From DAITBA01 sp036824005 (lineage in GTDB: Bacteria > Pseudomonadota > Gammaproteobacteria > Burkholderiales > Rhodocyclaceae): a stretch of 64,000 nt of DNA. The stretch covers positions 1 to 64,000 of the forward strand of contig DAITBA010000012.1 in the NCBI GenBank assembly GCA_036824005.1. The letters run 5' to 3'. The translations under genes and the position numbers were made by a program. Positions 52,397-59,768 of this stretch are shown piece after piece (within the stretch, counting starts at the first letter, position 1; every line of letters starts with the position of its first letter). The notes under the pieces are model-generated. The model had not been told where the DNA came from, ran no database searches, and saw nothing but the letters and a program-made list of their open reading frames with translations.

Positions 52397-53893
52397 ATGC
52401 CCTGCCTGCTCGCCCTCGACCAAGGCACCACCAGTTCGCGCGCGATCGTCTTCAACGAGGAAGGCTCGCCGTTGGCCGTGGCGCAGCGCGAACTACCGCA
52501 GATATTCCCACAGCCCGGCTGGGTGGAGCACGATCCGCGCGAGATCTGGAACGGCCAGCTCGAGGTCGCTCAGGCCGTGTTGCTGGACGCCGGCCTGGTG
52601 GCCGCCGACGTCGCGGCCATCGGTATCACCAACCAGCGCGAAACCACCATTCTGTGGGATCGTGCCACCGGCGCGCCGCTCGCCAACGCCATCGTCTGGC
52701 AGGACCGGCGCACCGCGCCATGGTGCGCCCAGCTCAAGGCGGCAGGACACGAGCCCTTGGTGCGCGCGCGGACGGGCTTGGTGCTCGACCCCTACTTCTC
52801 CGCCACCAAGCTCAAGTGGCTGCTGGACACGCTGCCCGGCGCGCGGGCACGGGCCGAAGCAGGCGAATTGGCGTTCGGCACGGTGGATTGCTGGCTCGCC
52901 TGGAACCTGTCCGGCGGCACACTTCACGTCACCGACGTCAGCAATGCCTCGCGCACACTTCTGCTGGACATACAGCGAGGGGACTGGTCCGAGGAGTTGC
53001 TCGACCTGTTCGATATTCCCCGGGAGGTCCTGCCGCGCGTTCTGCCTTCGCGCGGCTACTACGGCGTGACGGCGCCGGCACTGTTCGGCGAGCCGATCGC
53101 CATCGGCGGCATCGCCGGCGACCAGCAAGCAGCGCTGTTCGGCCAGGCCTGCCATGCGCCTGGCATGGCGAAGAATACCTATGGCACCGGCTGCTTTCTC
53201 CTGTTGCACAGCGGCAGCGCGCCGGTGCGCTCCAGCAACGGGCTGATCACGACCTGCGCCGCCCAAACCGGTACCCGGCTGGAATATGCCCTGGAGGGCA
53301 GCGTGTTCGTCGGCGGCGCCGTGGTGCAGTGGCTGCGCGACGCACTGGGCATCATAGGCTCCTCCGCCGACGTCGAGCCGCTGGCGGCGAGCGTCGCCGA
53401 CAGCGGCGGCGTGTACTTCGTCCCGGCCTTCACCGGCCTGGGTGCGCCGTACTGGGATGCCGATGTCCGGGGCACCCTGGTCGGCATGACGCGCGGCAGC
53501 ACAGCCGCTCATATCGCCCGCGCTGCGCTTGAGGCGATCGCCTTCCAGTCGGCCGAGTTGGTACAGGCCATGGTGGCGGACTGCGGCACGCCGCTCGCCG
53601 ACCTGCGCGTCGATGGCGGCGCCACCGCCAACGATCTGCTGATGCAATTTCAGGCTGATCTGCTCGGCGTGCCGGTGCTGCGGCCGCGGGTGCAGGAGAC
53701 GACAGCGCTCGGCGCGGCGTACCTCGCAGGGCTGGCCGCCGGCATCTGGCAGGAAACCGACGAGATCGCCGCCCACTGGCAGATGGATCGGGTGTTTGAA
53801 CCGCGCATCGGACGGGACGAAGCGCAGCAGCGCCTGGCCCGCTGGCGTCAGGCCGTGGCCTGCGCGCGCGCCTGGCGTTCGATGGACTTGTAA
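52397..53893 (+). CDS. glpK: Glycerol kinase
   Basis: 498 aa from ATG 52397 with GGAGG 8 bases upstream. FGGY features: LALDQGTTSSRAIVF, VWQDRRTAPWC, GITNQRETTILWDR, NTYGTGCFLL and ALEAIAFQSAELVQAM. It phosphorylates glycerol to sn-glycerol 3-phosphate. glpF and glpD are not adjacent, but UgpQ- and UgpB-like genes follow on the other strand, so glycerol-phosphate use is a theme here. Confidence 0.97.
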   Translation: MPCLLALDQGTTSSRAIVFNEEGSPLAVAQRELPQIFPQPGWVEHDPREIWNGQLEVAQAVLLDAGLVAADVAAIGITNQRETTILWDRATGAPLANAIVWQDRRTAPWCAQLKAAGHEPLVRARTGLVLDPYFSATKLKWLLDTLPGARARAEAGELAFGTVDCWLAWNLSGGTLHVTDVSNASRTLLLDIQRGDWSEELLDLFDIPREVLPRVLPSRGYYGVTAPALFGEPIAIGGIAGDQQAALFGQACHAPGMAKNTYGTGCFLLLHSGSAPVRSSNGLITTCAAQTGTRLEYALEGSVFVGGAVVQWLRDALGIIGSSADVEPLAASVADSGGVYFVPAFTGLGAPYWDADVRGTLVGMTRGSTAAHIARAALEAIAFQSAELVQAMVADCGTPLADLRVDGGATANDLLMQFQADLLGVPVLRPRVQETTALGAAYLAGLAAGIWQETDEIAAHWQMDRVFEPRIGRDEAQQRLARWRQAVACARAWRSMDL

Positions 53894-53908
53894 GTCGGAG
53901 TCAGCAGA

Positions 53909-53935
53909 AAACCCCGGACCAGAGCCGCGGGGTTT
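53909..53935. terminator. Hairpin between convergent glpK and small secreted-protein genes
   Basis: An 8-bp stem AAACCCCG (53909-53916) / CGGGGTTT (53928-53935), flanked by A on the left and T on the right, lies 16 bases after glpK. The A/T flanks allow it to work on both strands. Confidence 0.65.
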
Positions 53936-53974
53936 GCCGTGAGACGCCTGCCGAAAAACCGGCGCAATGGTCGA

Positions 53975-54376
53975 TCAATGCACGCGCTGGCGATCGTGCT
54001 TTTGTTTCGCGATCCTGGCGCTTTGCACGTTCTGCGCCTTGTGGATGCGGGCGCGCTCCCGCTTGGTGACGGTGCCGTCGGCCTTCGCTTTGTTTTCGAG
54101 TTTATCCACCTTTCCCTGGCCTTTCTCCAGCCGCCGTTCTTCCCGCTTGTTCAGCTGGCCGGAGGCGACCCCCTTGTCGATGCGGTTATCCTGAATTGCC
54201 TGACGCTTGTCGATGCCGGGCGTCGCAGGTGTGGCCGGAATCGCCGGCGTGGCAGGCGCGACCGCCGGTGCCGCGGGCACAGCCGGGGTTGCCGGCACGG
54301 CAGGCGGCGCCGGTTGCGCCAGGACCGGCACGGTAACGGCGGAAATCATCAACGCGAAGATTGCTTTGTTCAACAC
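53975..54376 (-). CDS. Small secreted protein with Pro/Ala repeats and charged helical tail
   Basis: 133 aa from a GTG at 54376, chosen because GGAG sits 7 bases upstream. A signal peptide (LNKAIFALMISAVTVPVLAQ) is followed by a low-complexity tract built from repeated P-A-[TV]-P units (about residues 22-52), then a basic, helical domain with two similar halves (RIDKGVASGQLNKREERRLE and KADGTVTKRERARIHKAQ). Function unknown. Confidence 0.72.
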   Translation of the reverse strand: MLNKAIFALMISAVTVPVLAQPAPPAVPATPAVPAAPAVAPATPAIPATPATPGIDKRQAIQDNRIDKGVASGQLNKREERRLEKGQGKVDKLENKAKADGTVTKRERARIHKAQNVQSARIAKQKHDRQRVH

Positions 54377-54474
54377 GAAATCTCTCCTTGTTTGTTTGGT
54401 GTGGGAAGGCCCCATGCTGCCCATAACGGGCCAGGGAAACAAAACACTGACGCGCCCGGCAAATCGCTTCGCGA

Positions 54475-55206
54475 TCATGAGGGTTGAAAGAGATCCAGGC
54501 GATCGGTAATGATGGCAGCGCCTGCTGCCATGAAGCTGGTGCCCAGAGCCACGTCGTTGACCGTGTAGCAGATTGCCGCGACGCCGGAGTCGACCACCGC
54601 CTTGATCTGCTCAGGCGAAACTGAAGCGGCATTGCAATGAATCGATACGCACTGCAATCGCCGCATCTGCTCGCGCCAGTCAGCCGGAATCGCCTCGACC
54701 AACAGGCCACGCGGCAGCTCCGGCGCTGTCTCGCGCGCCGCCGTCAGTGCCTCCGCAGAAAATGACGACAGCAAGGGCGGCCGATGACCGAGCCAGAGAT
54801 TGCGCACGACGCGCGCGACGACGTCTCCGGTTCGCGCGTCGTGACCTGCGGCGGGCTTGATCTCCACGTTTGCCCACAGCCGCAGTTGATGGCACAGCGC
54901 CGCGGCCGCAGCCAACGTCGGAATGCGCTCGGCGGCGAAAGCAGGATCGAACCCCGAGCCGGCATCGAGCTCAAGTAGAACTGCATCGGGCGTCTCGGCC
55001 ACGGACCCGCGGCCACTGGTGGTGCGGTCCAGCGTCTCGTCGTGGATGAGAACCGGCGTGCCGTCGGCCGAAAGCATGACGTCGAACTCGACGCCGCGAT
55101 AGCCCAGGCGGGCAGCCGCCCGCAGGCCGGCGAGCGTGTTCTCCGGCGCCAGCGTACCGCCGCCGCGGTGTCCGATCAGCCGCGGAATGTCGAGCGAAGC
55201 GGCCAA
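54475..55206 (-). CDS. ugpQ: Glycerophosphodiester phosphodiesterase, UgpQ type
   Basis: 243 aa if started at the TTG at 55206; no ATG or GTG precedes the domain, so the start is a judgement. GDPD motifs in normal order: LIGHRGGGTLAPENTLAGL, GVEFDVMLSADG, VLIHDETLDRTT, WANVEIKPA, and the C-terminal CYTVNDVALGTSFMAAGAA. It releases glycerol 3-phosphate from deacylated phospholipids in the cytosol. It lies 13 bp downstream of the UgpB-like gene. Confidence 0.88.
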   Translation of the reverse strand: MAASLDIPRLIGHRGGGTLAPENTLAGLRAAARLGYRGVEFDVMLSADGTPVLIHDETLDRTTSGRGSVAETPDAVLLELDAGSGFDPAFAAERIPTLAAAAALCHQLRLWANVEIKPAAGHDARTGDVVARVVRNLWLGHRPPLLSSFSAEALTAARETAPELPRGLLVEAIPADWREQMRRLQCVSIHCNAASVSPEQIKAVVDSGVAAICYTVNDVALGTSFMAAGAAIITDRLDLFQPS

Positions 55207-55219
55207 GGGGCGCCGGTCT

Positions 55220-56545
55220 TCAACAACGGGCGCAACTGCTGCGCGAGCGGGACACTGCCGTATCGAGCACTTCTTTGGCGGGCTTGCGGTCCGCCCAAAG
55301 TGCCTCCAGTTCCTCGTCCAGTATCGACTGGACCGTCGTGCGTTCGGCAAGGCGCATCGCACCGGAAGTGGCGGTGACCGGTTTGTAGGTGAGCTGCTGG
55401 ATGGCGATTCGGTTGTTCACCAGATCGTCCTTCAGCAACTGGCTGGATGCGGCCAGCAGGCCGGCGCGGTTGAGCGGCAGGTATCCCAGGTGCTGCTGCC
55501 ATTCCACCTGGATTTCCGGGGTGAGCAGGAAGCTCACGAACTTGGCCACTGCCTTGTACTCGGCCGGCTTGTGACCGGCAGCGATCCACAGCGACGGCCC
55601 GTCGGCGAGCGTGTTCTGGGGCGCGCCGCGGATGTCGTCATGGTAGGGCAGGGAAGACACGCCGACGGCGAACTTGGCATCGCGCGCAAGCGTCGGATAG
55701 GCGGAGGAGGCGCTCGTCAGCACTGCGCACTCGCCGGCGAGGAAGCGCGCCTCCGCCTCGCTGTTGCGGCCGAAGATGTGCAGGTAGCGGCTCTTGTACC
55801 AGCTCGACATCATGGCCAGGTGTTTCACCTGCACCATGCCATTGACCGCGAGCGGCCCGACGCGCCCGGGCGCCGCGTTGGTAAACGGCTCGTTGTGCCA
55901 GGCACTCATGTTCTCCACGTGGATCCAGGACGGCCAGGCACTGGTGTACGGACAGCGCACGCCCTGGTCGTAGAGCTGGCCGAGCGCCTGCTGCAGGTTC
56001 CACCAGGTCTTGGGTGGATCGTCCGGATTGAGGCCCGCCTTCTTGAAGGCATCCTTGTTGTAGAACATCAGCGGCGTGGACATCGCCAAGGGCAGCGCCT
56101 GCAGCTTGCCGGTCGCATCCAGCGGCCGTGGATTCATCTGCGCCGGCGCCTTGCCGAAGGTCTCGATCTTTTCGCCCGCCTCACGCATGACCTGATGCAG
56201 CGGACGAATGCGCGACTTGCCCGCGAGCAGCTCATTCTCGTCGGCGTCCCGGAGGATAAGCATGTGCGGCGGCTCGCCCTTGCGCCAGTCGCGCTCGCTG
56301 ACCGTCACCTTGTAGGCAGGGTTCTGGGCGTTGAAGCGGGCGACGAGCTTCTGCAATTCCTCGCCTTTGTCGGCGCCGAGCTGATGCATCAACTCGATCT
56401 CGCCCGCCGGCTGCGCCGGTTCCGCAGGCTGTTTTGTGGCCGCCGCCGGCTTCGCCTTGCCGGCCCGCGGCGCCGCCTGCGTCGTGAGCGGCAGAACAAG
56501 CAGCGCTGACAGGATCAACGATCCCGTAAACGTATTGGTACCCAT
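55220..56545 (-). CDS. UgpB-like glycerol-3-phosphate ABC substrate-binding protein
   Basis: 441 aa. A signal peptide (SLILSALLVLPLTTQAA) leads to a family 1 solute-binding fold: ELQKLVARFNAQNPAYKV, LPLAMSTPLMFYNKDAFKKA, WPSWIHVENMSAWHNEPF, and AVAKFVSFLLTPEIQVEWQQHLGYLPL split across the C-lobe. These match UgpB. The last residues (SRSRSSCARC) are unusual, and a shifted frame stays open beyond the stop. UgpA, UgpE and UgpC are not nearby. Confidence 0.87.
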   Translation of the reverse strand: MGTNTFTGSLILSALLVLPLTTQAAPRAGKAKPAAATKQPAEPAQPAGEIELMHQLGADKGEELQKLVARFNAQNPAYKVTVSERDWRKGEPPHMLILRDADENELLAGKSRIRPLHQVMREAGEKIETFGKAPAQMNPRPLDATGKLQALPLAMSTPLMFYNKDAFKKAGLNPDDPPKTWWNLQQALGQLYDQGVRCPYTSAWPSWIHVENMSAWHNEPFTNAAPGRVGPLAVNGMVQVKHLAMMSSWYKSRYLHIFGRNSEAEARFLAGECAVLTSASSAYPTLARDAKFAVGVSSLPYHDDIRGAPQNTLADGPSLWIAAGHKPAEYKAVAKFVSFLLTPEIQVEWQQHLGYLPLNRAGLLAASSQLLKDDLVNNRIAIQQLTYKPVTATSGAMRLAERTTVQSILDEELEALWADRKPAKEVLDTAVSRSRSSCARC

Positions 56546-56865
56546 AAATCCTCTGGGAATATGCGGCCGCTCTGTTCTCCGTGCAGCGAGGGCGACCTTC
56601 GTTCAGGCAGTTTCTTGTGGTGGGGCGATTATAGTCGAGCCACCGCGCTCATCGGACCTTGATTTGTCATACTCCCCATGGCTTACACCCTCTGGCGTAG
56701 TAATCGAGAATGAGTAGGGATCGTCCGATATCGAGCATATGCGCTTCCATCCTCCCCTGCTGTACGCCGATCCTTGCCGGAAGCCGAAGCGGCGTATATA
56801 TTCAAATCTAAAATATCGCGGCGCGTGGTACTTTAGTTGTACCAGCGACCACGGGGAGACGGGCC
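56546..56865. other. Divergent promoter region of the UgpB-like and aromatic monooxygenase genes
   Basis: 320 bases with no gene, relatively AT-rich on the right side (TATATTCAAATCTAAAATAT within 56797-56816). It holds the palindrome at 56826-56844 and presumably promoters for both directions. No other element is recognised. Confidence 0.5.
56826..56844 (+). promoter_or_regulatory. Palindromic operator candidate upstream of the monooxygenase gene
   Basis: A perfect inverted repeat TGGTAC (56826-56831) / GTACCA (56839-56844) with a 7-base TTTAGTT centre lies 21 bases before the ATG of the monooxygenase gene. Its size and place suit a MarR-family dimer; a MarR gene follows the monooxygenase gene. 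Confidence 0.5.
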
Positions 56866-59145
56866 ATGCGTATCGCGTGCGTAGGGGGCGGACCGGGCGG
56901 ACTGTACTTCGCCATTCTGATGAAGAAGGCGAAGCCCTCGTGCGAGATCACGGTCTTCGAGCGCAATCGCCCCAGCGATACCTTCGGCTGGGGTATCGTC
57001 TTTTCCGATGCAACGCTGGGTCATTTCGCCCAGGCCGACCCCGAGAGCCACGCCGAGATCACGCGCAATTTCCATCACTGGGATGACATCGATATCTTCT
57101 TCCGCGGCGGCAAACTGACCTCCGGCGGCCACGGTTTCTGCGGTCTGGGTCGGGTGACGCTGCTGAACATCCTTCAGGCGCGGGCGGCGGAGCTTGGCAT
57201 CGAGCAACGCCACGACACCGAAGTGACAGACGACGCAAGCCTCGCCGGCTATGACTTGATCATCGGTTCCGACGGTGTGAACAGCGTAATGCGCAAGAAG
57301 TATGCGCAGTTCTTCCAGCCCGACATCGACGTGCGCAAGTGCCGCTACATCTGGCTCGGCACGCATCTGAAGCTGGATGCGTTCACGTTCATTTTCGAGG
57401 AAAGCGAGTGGGGCTGGTTCCAGGTCCATGCCTACCAGTTCGACCGGGACACGAGCACCTTCATCGTCGAGACCACCGAGGAGACCTGGCTCAAGGCGGG
57501 TCTGGACAAGCTGGACCAGGCGGCCTCCATCGCGTTCTGCGAGAAGATGTTCGCCAAATACCTCGCTGGCAATCGCCTGATGAGCAACGCCCGCCACCTG
57601 CGCGGCTCGGCTTGGCTCAACTTCAATCGCGTGCTGTGCCGCAAGTGGCACCACAACAATATCGTGCTGATCGGCGACGCGGCGCACACCGCCCATTTCA
57701 GCATCGGATCCGGCACCAAGCTGGCGATGGAAGACGCCATCGCCCTGGTGCAGGCGCTGGGCACGGAAGCCGATGTCGGTCGCGCACTGGAGCGCTACCA
57801 GAGCGAGCGGGAACTGGAAGCGTTGAAGCTGCAGAGCGCCGCGCGCAATCGCATGGAATGGTTCGAGAACGTGGCACGCTACGTCCATCTCGATCCGGTT
57901 CAGTTTTCTTACAGCCTGCTCACAGGCAGCCAGCGCATCGGCCACGAAAACCTCAGGCTGCGCGACCGGCGGTACGTGGAAAGCGTCGAGACCTGGCTGG
58001 CGGAAAGGAGCCACGCCGGCCACGCACCGATGCCGCCCATGTTCACGCCGTTTCGCGTTCGCGGGCTGGAGCTGAGCAATCGCGTCGTCATGTCGCCGAT
58101 GGCGATGTATTCCTGCGCCAACGGCGTACCGGACGATTTTTATCTGGTGCACCTCGGTGCCCGGGCGCTGGGCGGCGCCGGCCTGATCTTCACCGAGATG
58201 ACCGGCATCGCGCCGGAGGCTCGCATCACGCCCGGCTGCGCCGGCCTGTGGAACGACGATCAGGCCGCTGCTTGGCAGCGCATCGTGAATTGGGTCCACC
58301 GCCACAGCACGGCAAAGATCGGCCTGCAGCTCGGCCACGCCGGACCGAAGGGCTCGACCCAGCTCGGCTGGCAGGCAATGGACGAGCCGCTGGCCACCGG
58401 CAACTGGCCGTTGATCGCCGCCTCGGCCATCGCCTACGGCCCGCGCAACCAGGTGCCGCGGGCCATGACGCGCACGGACATGGACCGGGTGCGCGAGCAG
58501 TTCGTCGCCGCCGCGCGCCGCGGCGCCGGGATCGGATTCGACATGCTCGAATTCCACTGCGCCCACGGCTACCTGATGTCGAGCTTCATGTGTCCGCTCA
58601 CCAACCGGCGCGAGGACGAGTACGGCGGCACGCTGGAAGGCCGCTGCCGCTATCCGCTCGAAGTATTCCAGGCTCTGCGCGCCGCGTGGCCGGCGGACCG
58701 GCCGATCTCGGTGCGCATCTCGGCCCACGACTGGGCGCCCGGGGGCAACACCCCCGACGATGCCGTGGTCATCGCCCGGCTGTTCAAGGAAGCGGGCGCG
58801 GACATGATCGACGTCTCCTCCGGCCAGACCACCCGCGCCGCCCAGCCGGTGTATGGGCGGATGTACCAGACACCTTTCTCGGACCGTATCCGCAACGAGG
58901 TCGGGATTCACACCATCGCCGTCGGCAACATCTTCGAGCCAGATCATGTCAATAGCATCATCGCCGCCGGCCGGGCGGATCTGTGCGCCATCGCCCGCCC
59001 CCATCTCGCTGATCCGTTCTGGACGCTGCATGCGGCCGCCCAGCTCGGCTACGCGGGCACCGAATGGCCGAAACAGTATCTGGCCGGCCGGGAGCAGCTG
59101 GAGCGCAATCTGGCGCGCGCAGCGCAGATGGCGATCCGCGTGTGA
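56866..59145 (+). CDS. Bifunctional aminobenzoyl-CoA/salicylyl-CoA monooxygenase-reductase
   Basis: 759 aa fusion. The N-terminal half (1-390) is an FAD aromatic hydroxylase: CVGGGPGGLYFAIL, SDGVNSVMRKKYA and LIGDAAHTAHFSIGSGTK. The C-terminal half (from about 392: MFTPFRVRGLELSNRVVMSP) is an old-yellow-enzyme-type FMN reductase with GLQLGHAGPKGS, FHCAHGYLMSSFMCP and NRREDEYGG. The architecture matches 2-aminobenzoyl-CoA monooxygenase/reductase and enzymes called salicylyl-CoA 5-hydroxylase. Together with the ligase at 59769 it would start aerobic CoA-dependent breakdown of aminobenzoate or salicylate. The substrate is not decided by sequence. Confidence 0.9.
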   Translation: MRIACVGGGPGGLYFAILMKKAKPSCEITVFERNRPSDTFGWGIVFSDATLGHFAQADPESHAEITRNFHHWDDIDIFFRGGKLTSGGHGFCGLGRVTLLNILQARAAELGIEQRHDTEVTDDASLAGYDLIIGSDGVNSVMRKKYAQFFQPDIDVRKCRYIWLGTHLKLDAFTFIFEESEWGWFQVHAYQFDRDTSTFIVETTEETWLKAGLDKLDQAASIAFCEKMFAKYLAGNRLMSNARHLRGSAWLNFNRVLCRKWHHNNIVLIGDAAHTAHFSIGSGTKLAMEDAIALVQALGTEADVGRALERYQSERELEALKLQSAARNRMEWFENVARYVHLDPVQFSYSLLTGSQRIGHENLRLRDRRYVESVETWLAERSHAGHAPMPPMFTPFRVRGLELSNRVVMSPMAMYSCANGVPDDFYLVHLGARALGGAGLIFTEMTGIAPEARITPGCAGLWNDDQAAAWQRIVNWVHRHSTAKIGLQLGHAGPKGSTQLGWQAMDEPLATGNWPLIAASAIAYGPRNQVPRAMTRTDMDRVREQFVAAARRGAGIGFDMLEFHCAHGYLMSSFMCPLTNRREDEYGGTLEGRCRYPLEVFQALRAAWPADRPISVRISAHDWAPGGNTPDDAVVIARLFKEAGADMIDVSSGQTTRAAQPVYGRMYQTPFSDRIRNEVGIHTIAVGNIFEPDHVNSIIAAGRADLCAIARPHLADPFWTLHAAAQLGYAGTEWPKQYLAGREQLERNLARAAQMAIRV

Positions 59146-59187
59146 GAGAACAAATACTTCGAATGTTACAGAGAGGGAGCTCGCAAC

Positions 59188-59712
59188 ATGAACAATGACC
59201 AGAAGAGCGGAATCCAGCGCTCCGATCACGAGACCCGGGTCACGGACGAGACGCACCAAGCGCTGCGGCTATGGCTGCGCATGTTGGCATGCACCAACCT
59301 GATCGAGGCGCAGGTGCGCTCGCGGCTGCGGCTGAACTTCGACACCACGCTGCCGCGCTTCGATCTGATGGCTCAACTCGAGCGCAATCCGGATGGCCTG
59401 AAGATGGGCGAGCTGTCGCGGCGCATGATGGTCACCGGTGGCAATGTCACTGGCATTACAGACCAACTGGTCTCCGAGGGCTTGGTGGTGCGTGAGGACA
59501 ACCCTAAGGATCGCCGCGCCTACATCGTCAAGCTCACCGAGCAGGGCCGGCAATTCTTCGGCCGCATGGCGGAGGCCCACGAAGGCTGGATCATCGAGCT
59601 GTTCGAGGGCCTCGACGACCCGCAGCGGCAGCACTTGTACGCGTTGCTCGCCGTGCTCAAGCAGCACGTGGCTGCCATCGACAGGGGCAAGAGCACCGGG
59701 ACCACGGGATGA
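59188..59712 (+). CDS. MarR-family transcriptional regulator
   Basis: 174 aa, start at 59188 preceded by GGGAG. A winged helix is visible: FDLMAQLERNPDGLKMGELS, RRMMVTGGNVTGITDQLVSEG and the wing VVREDNPKDRRAYIVKLTEQG. It probably represses this aromatic operon and is released by the CoA-thioester or free acid, like related regulators of aromatic catabolism. The palindrome at 56826 is its likely site. Confidence 0.93.
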   Translation: MNNDQKSGIQRSDHETRVTDETHQALRLWLRMLACTNLIEAQVRSRLRLNFDTTLPRFDLMAQLERNPDGLKMGELSRRMMVTGGNVTGITDQLVSEGLVVREDNPKDRRAYIVKLTEQGRQFFGRMAEAHEGWIIELFEGLDDPQRQHLYALLAVLKQHVAAIDRGKSTGTTG

Positions 59713-59768
59713 GCATGCCACCGCAAACGCGCCGAAGTGCCGCGGCGCCAACGTAGAACCGCACGACC

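Noticed and set aside
49692..53069. Very long open frame (1125 codons) on the plus strand
   Set aside because: It lies antisense to alaS and runs into glpK in another frame. High GC leaves few stops in opposing frames; composition and lack of family match mark it as a shadow.
56833..59259. 808-codon open frame on the minus strand
   Set aside because: Antisense to the bifunctional monooxygenase, whose flavin motifs are clear on the plus strand.
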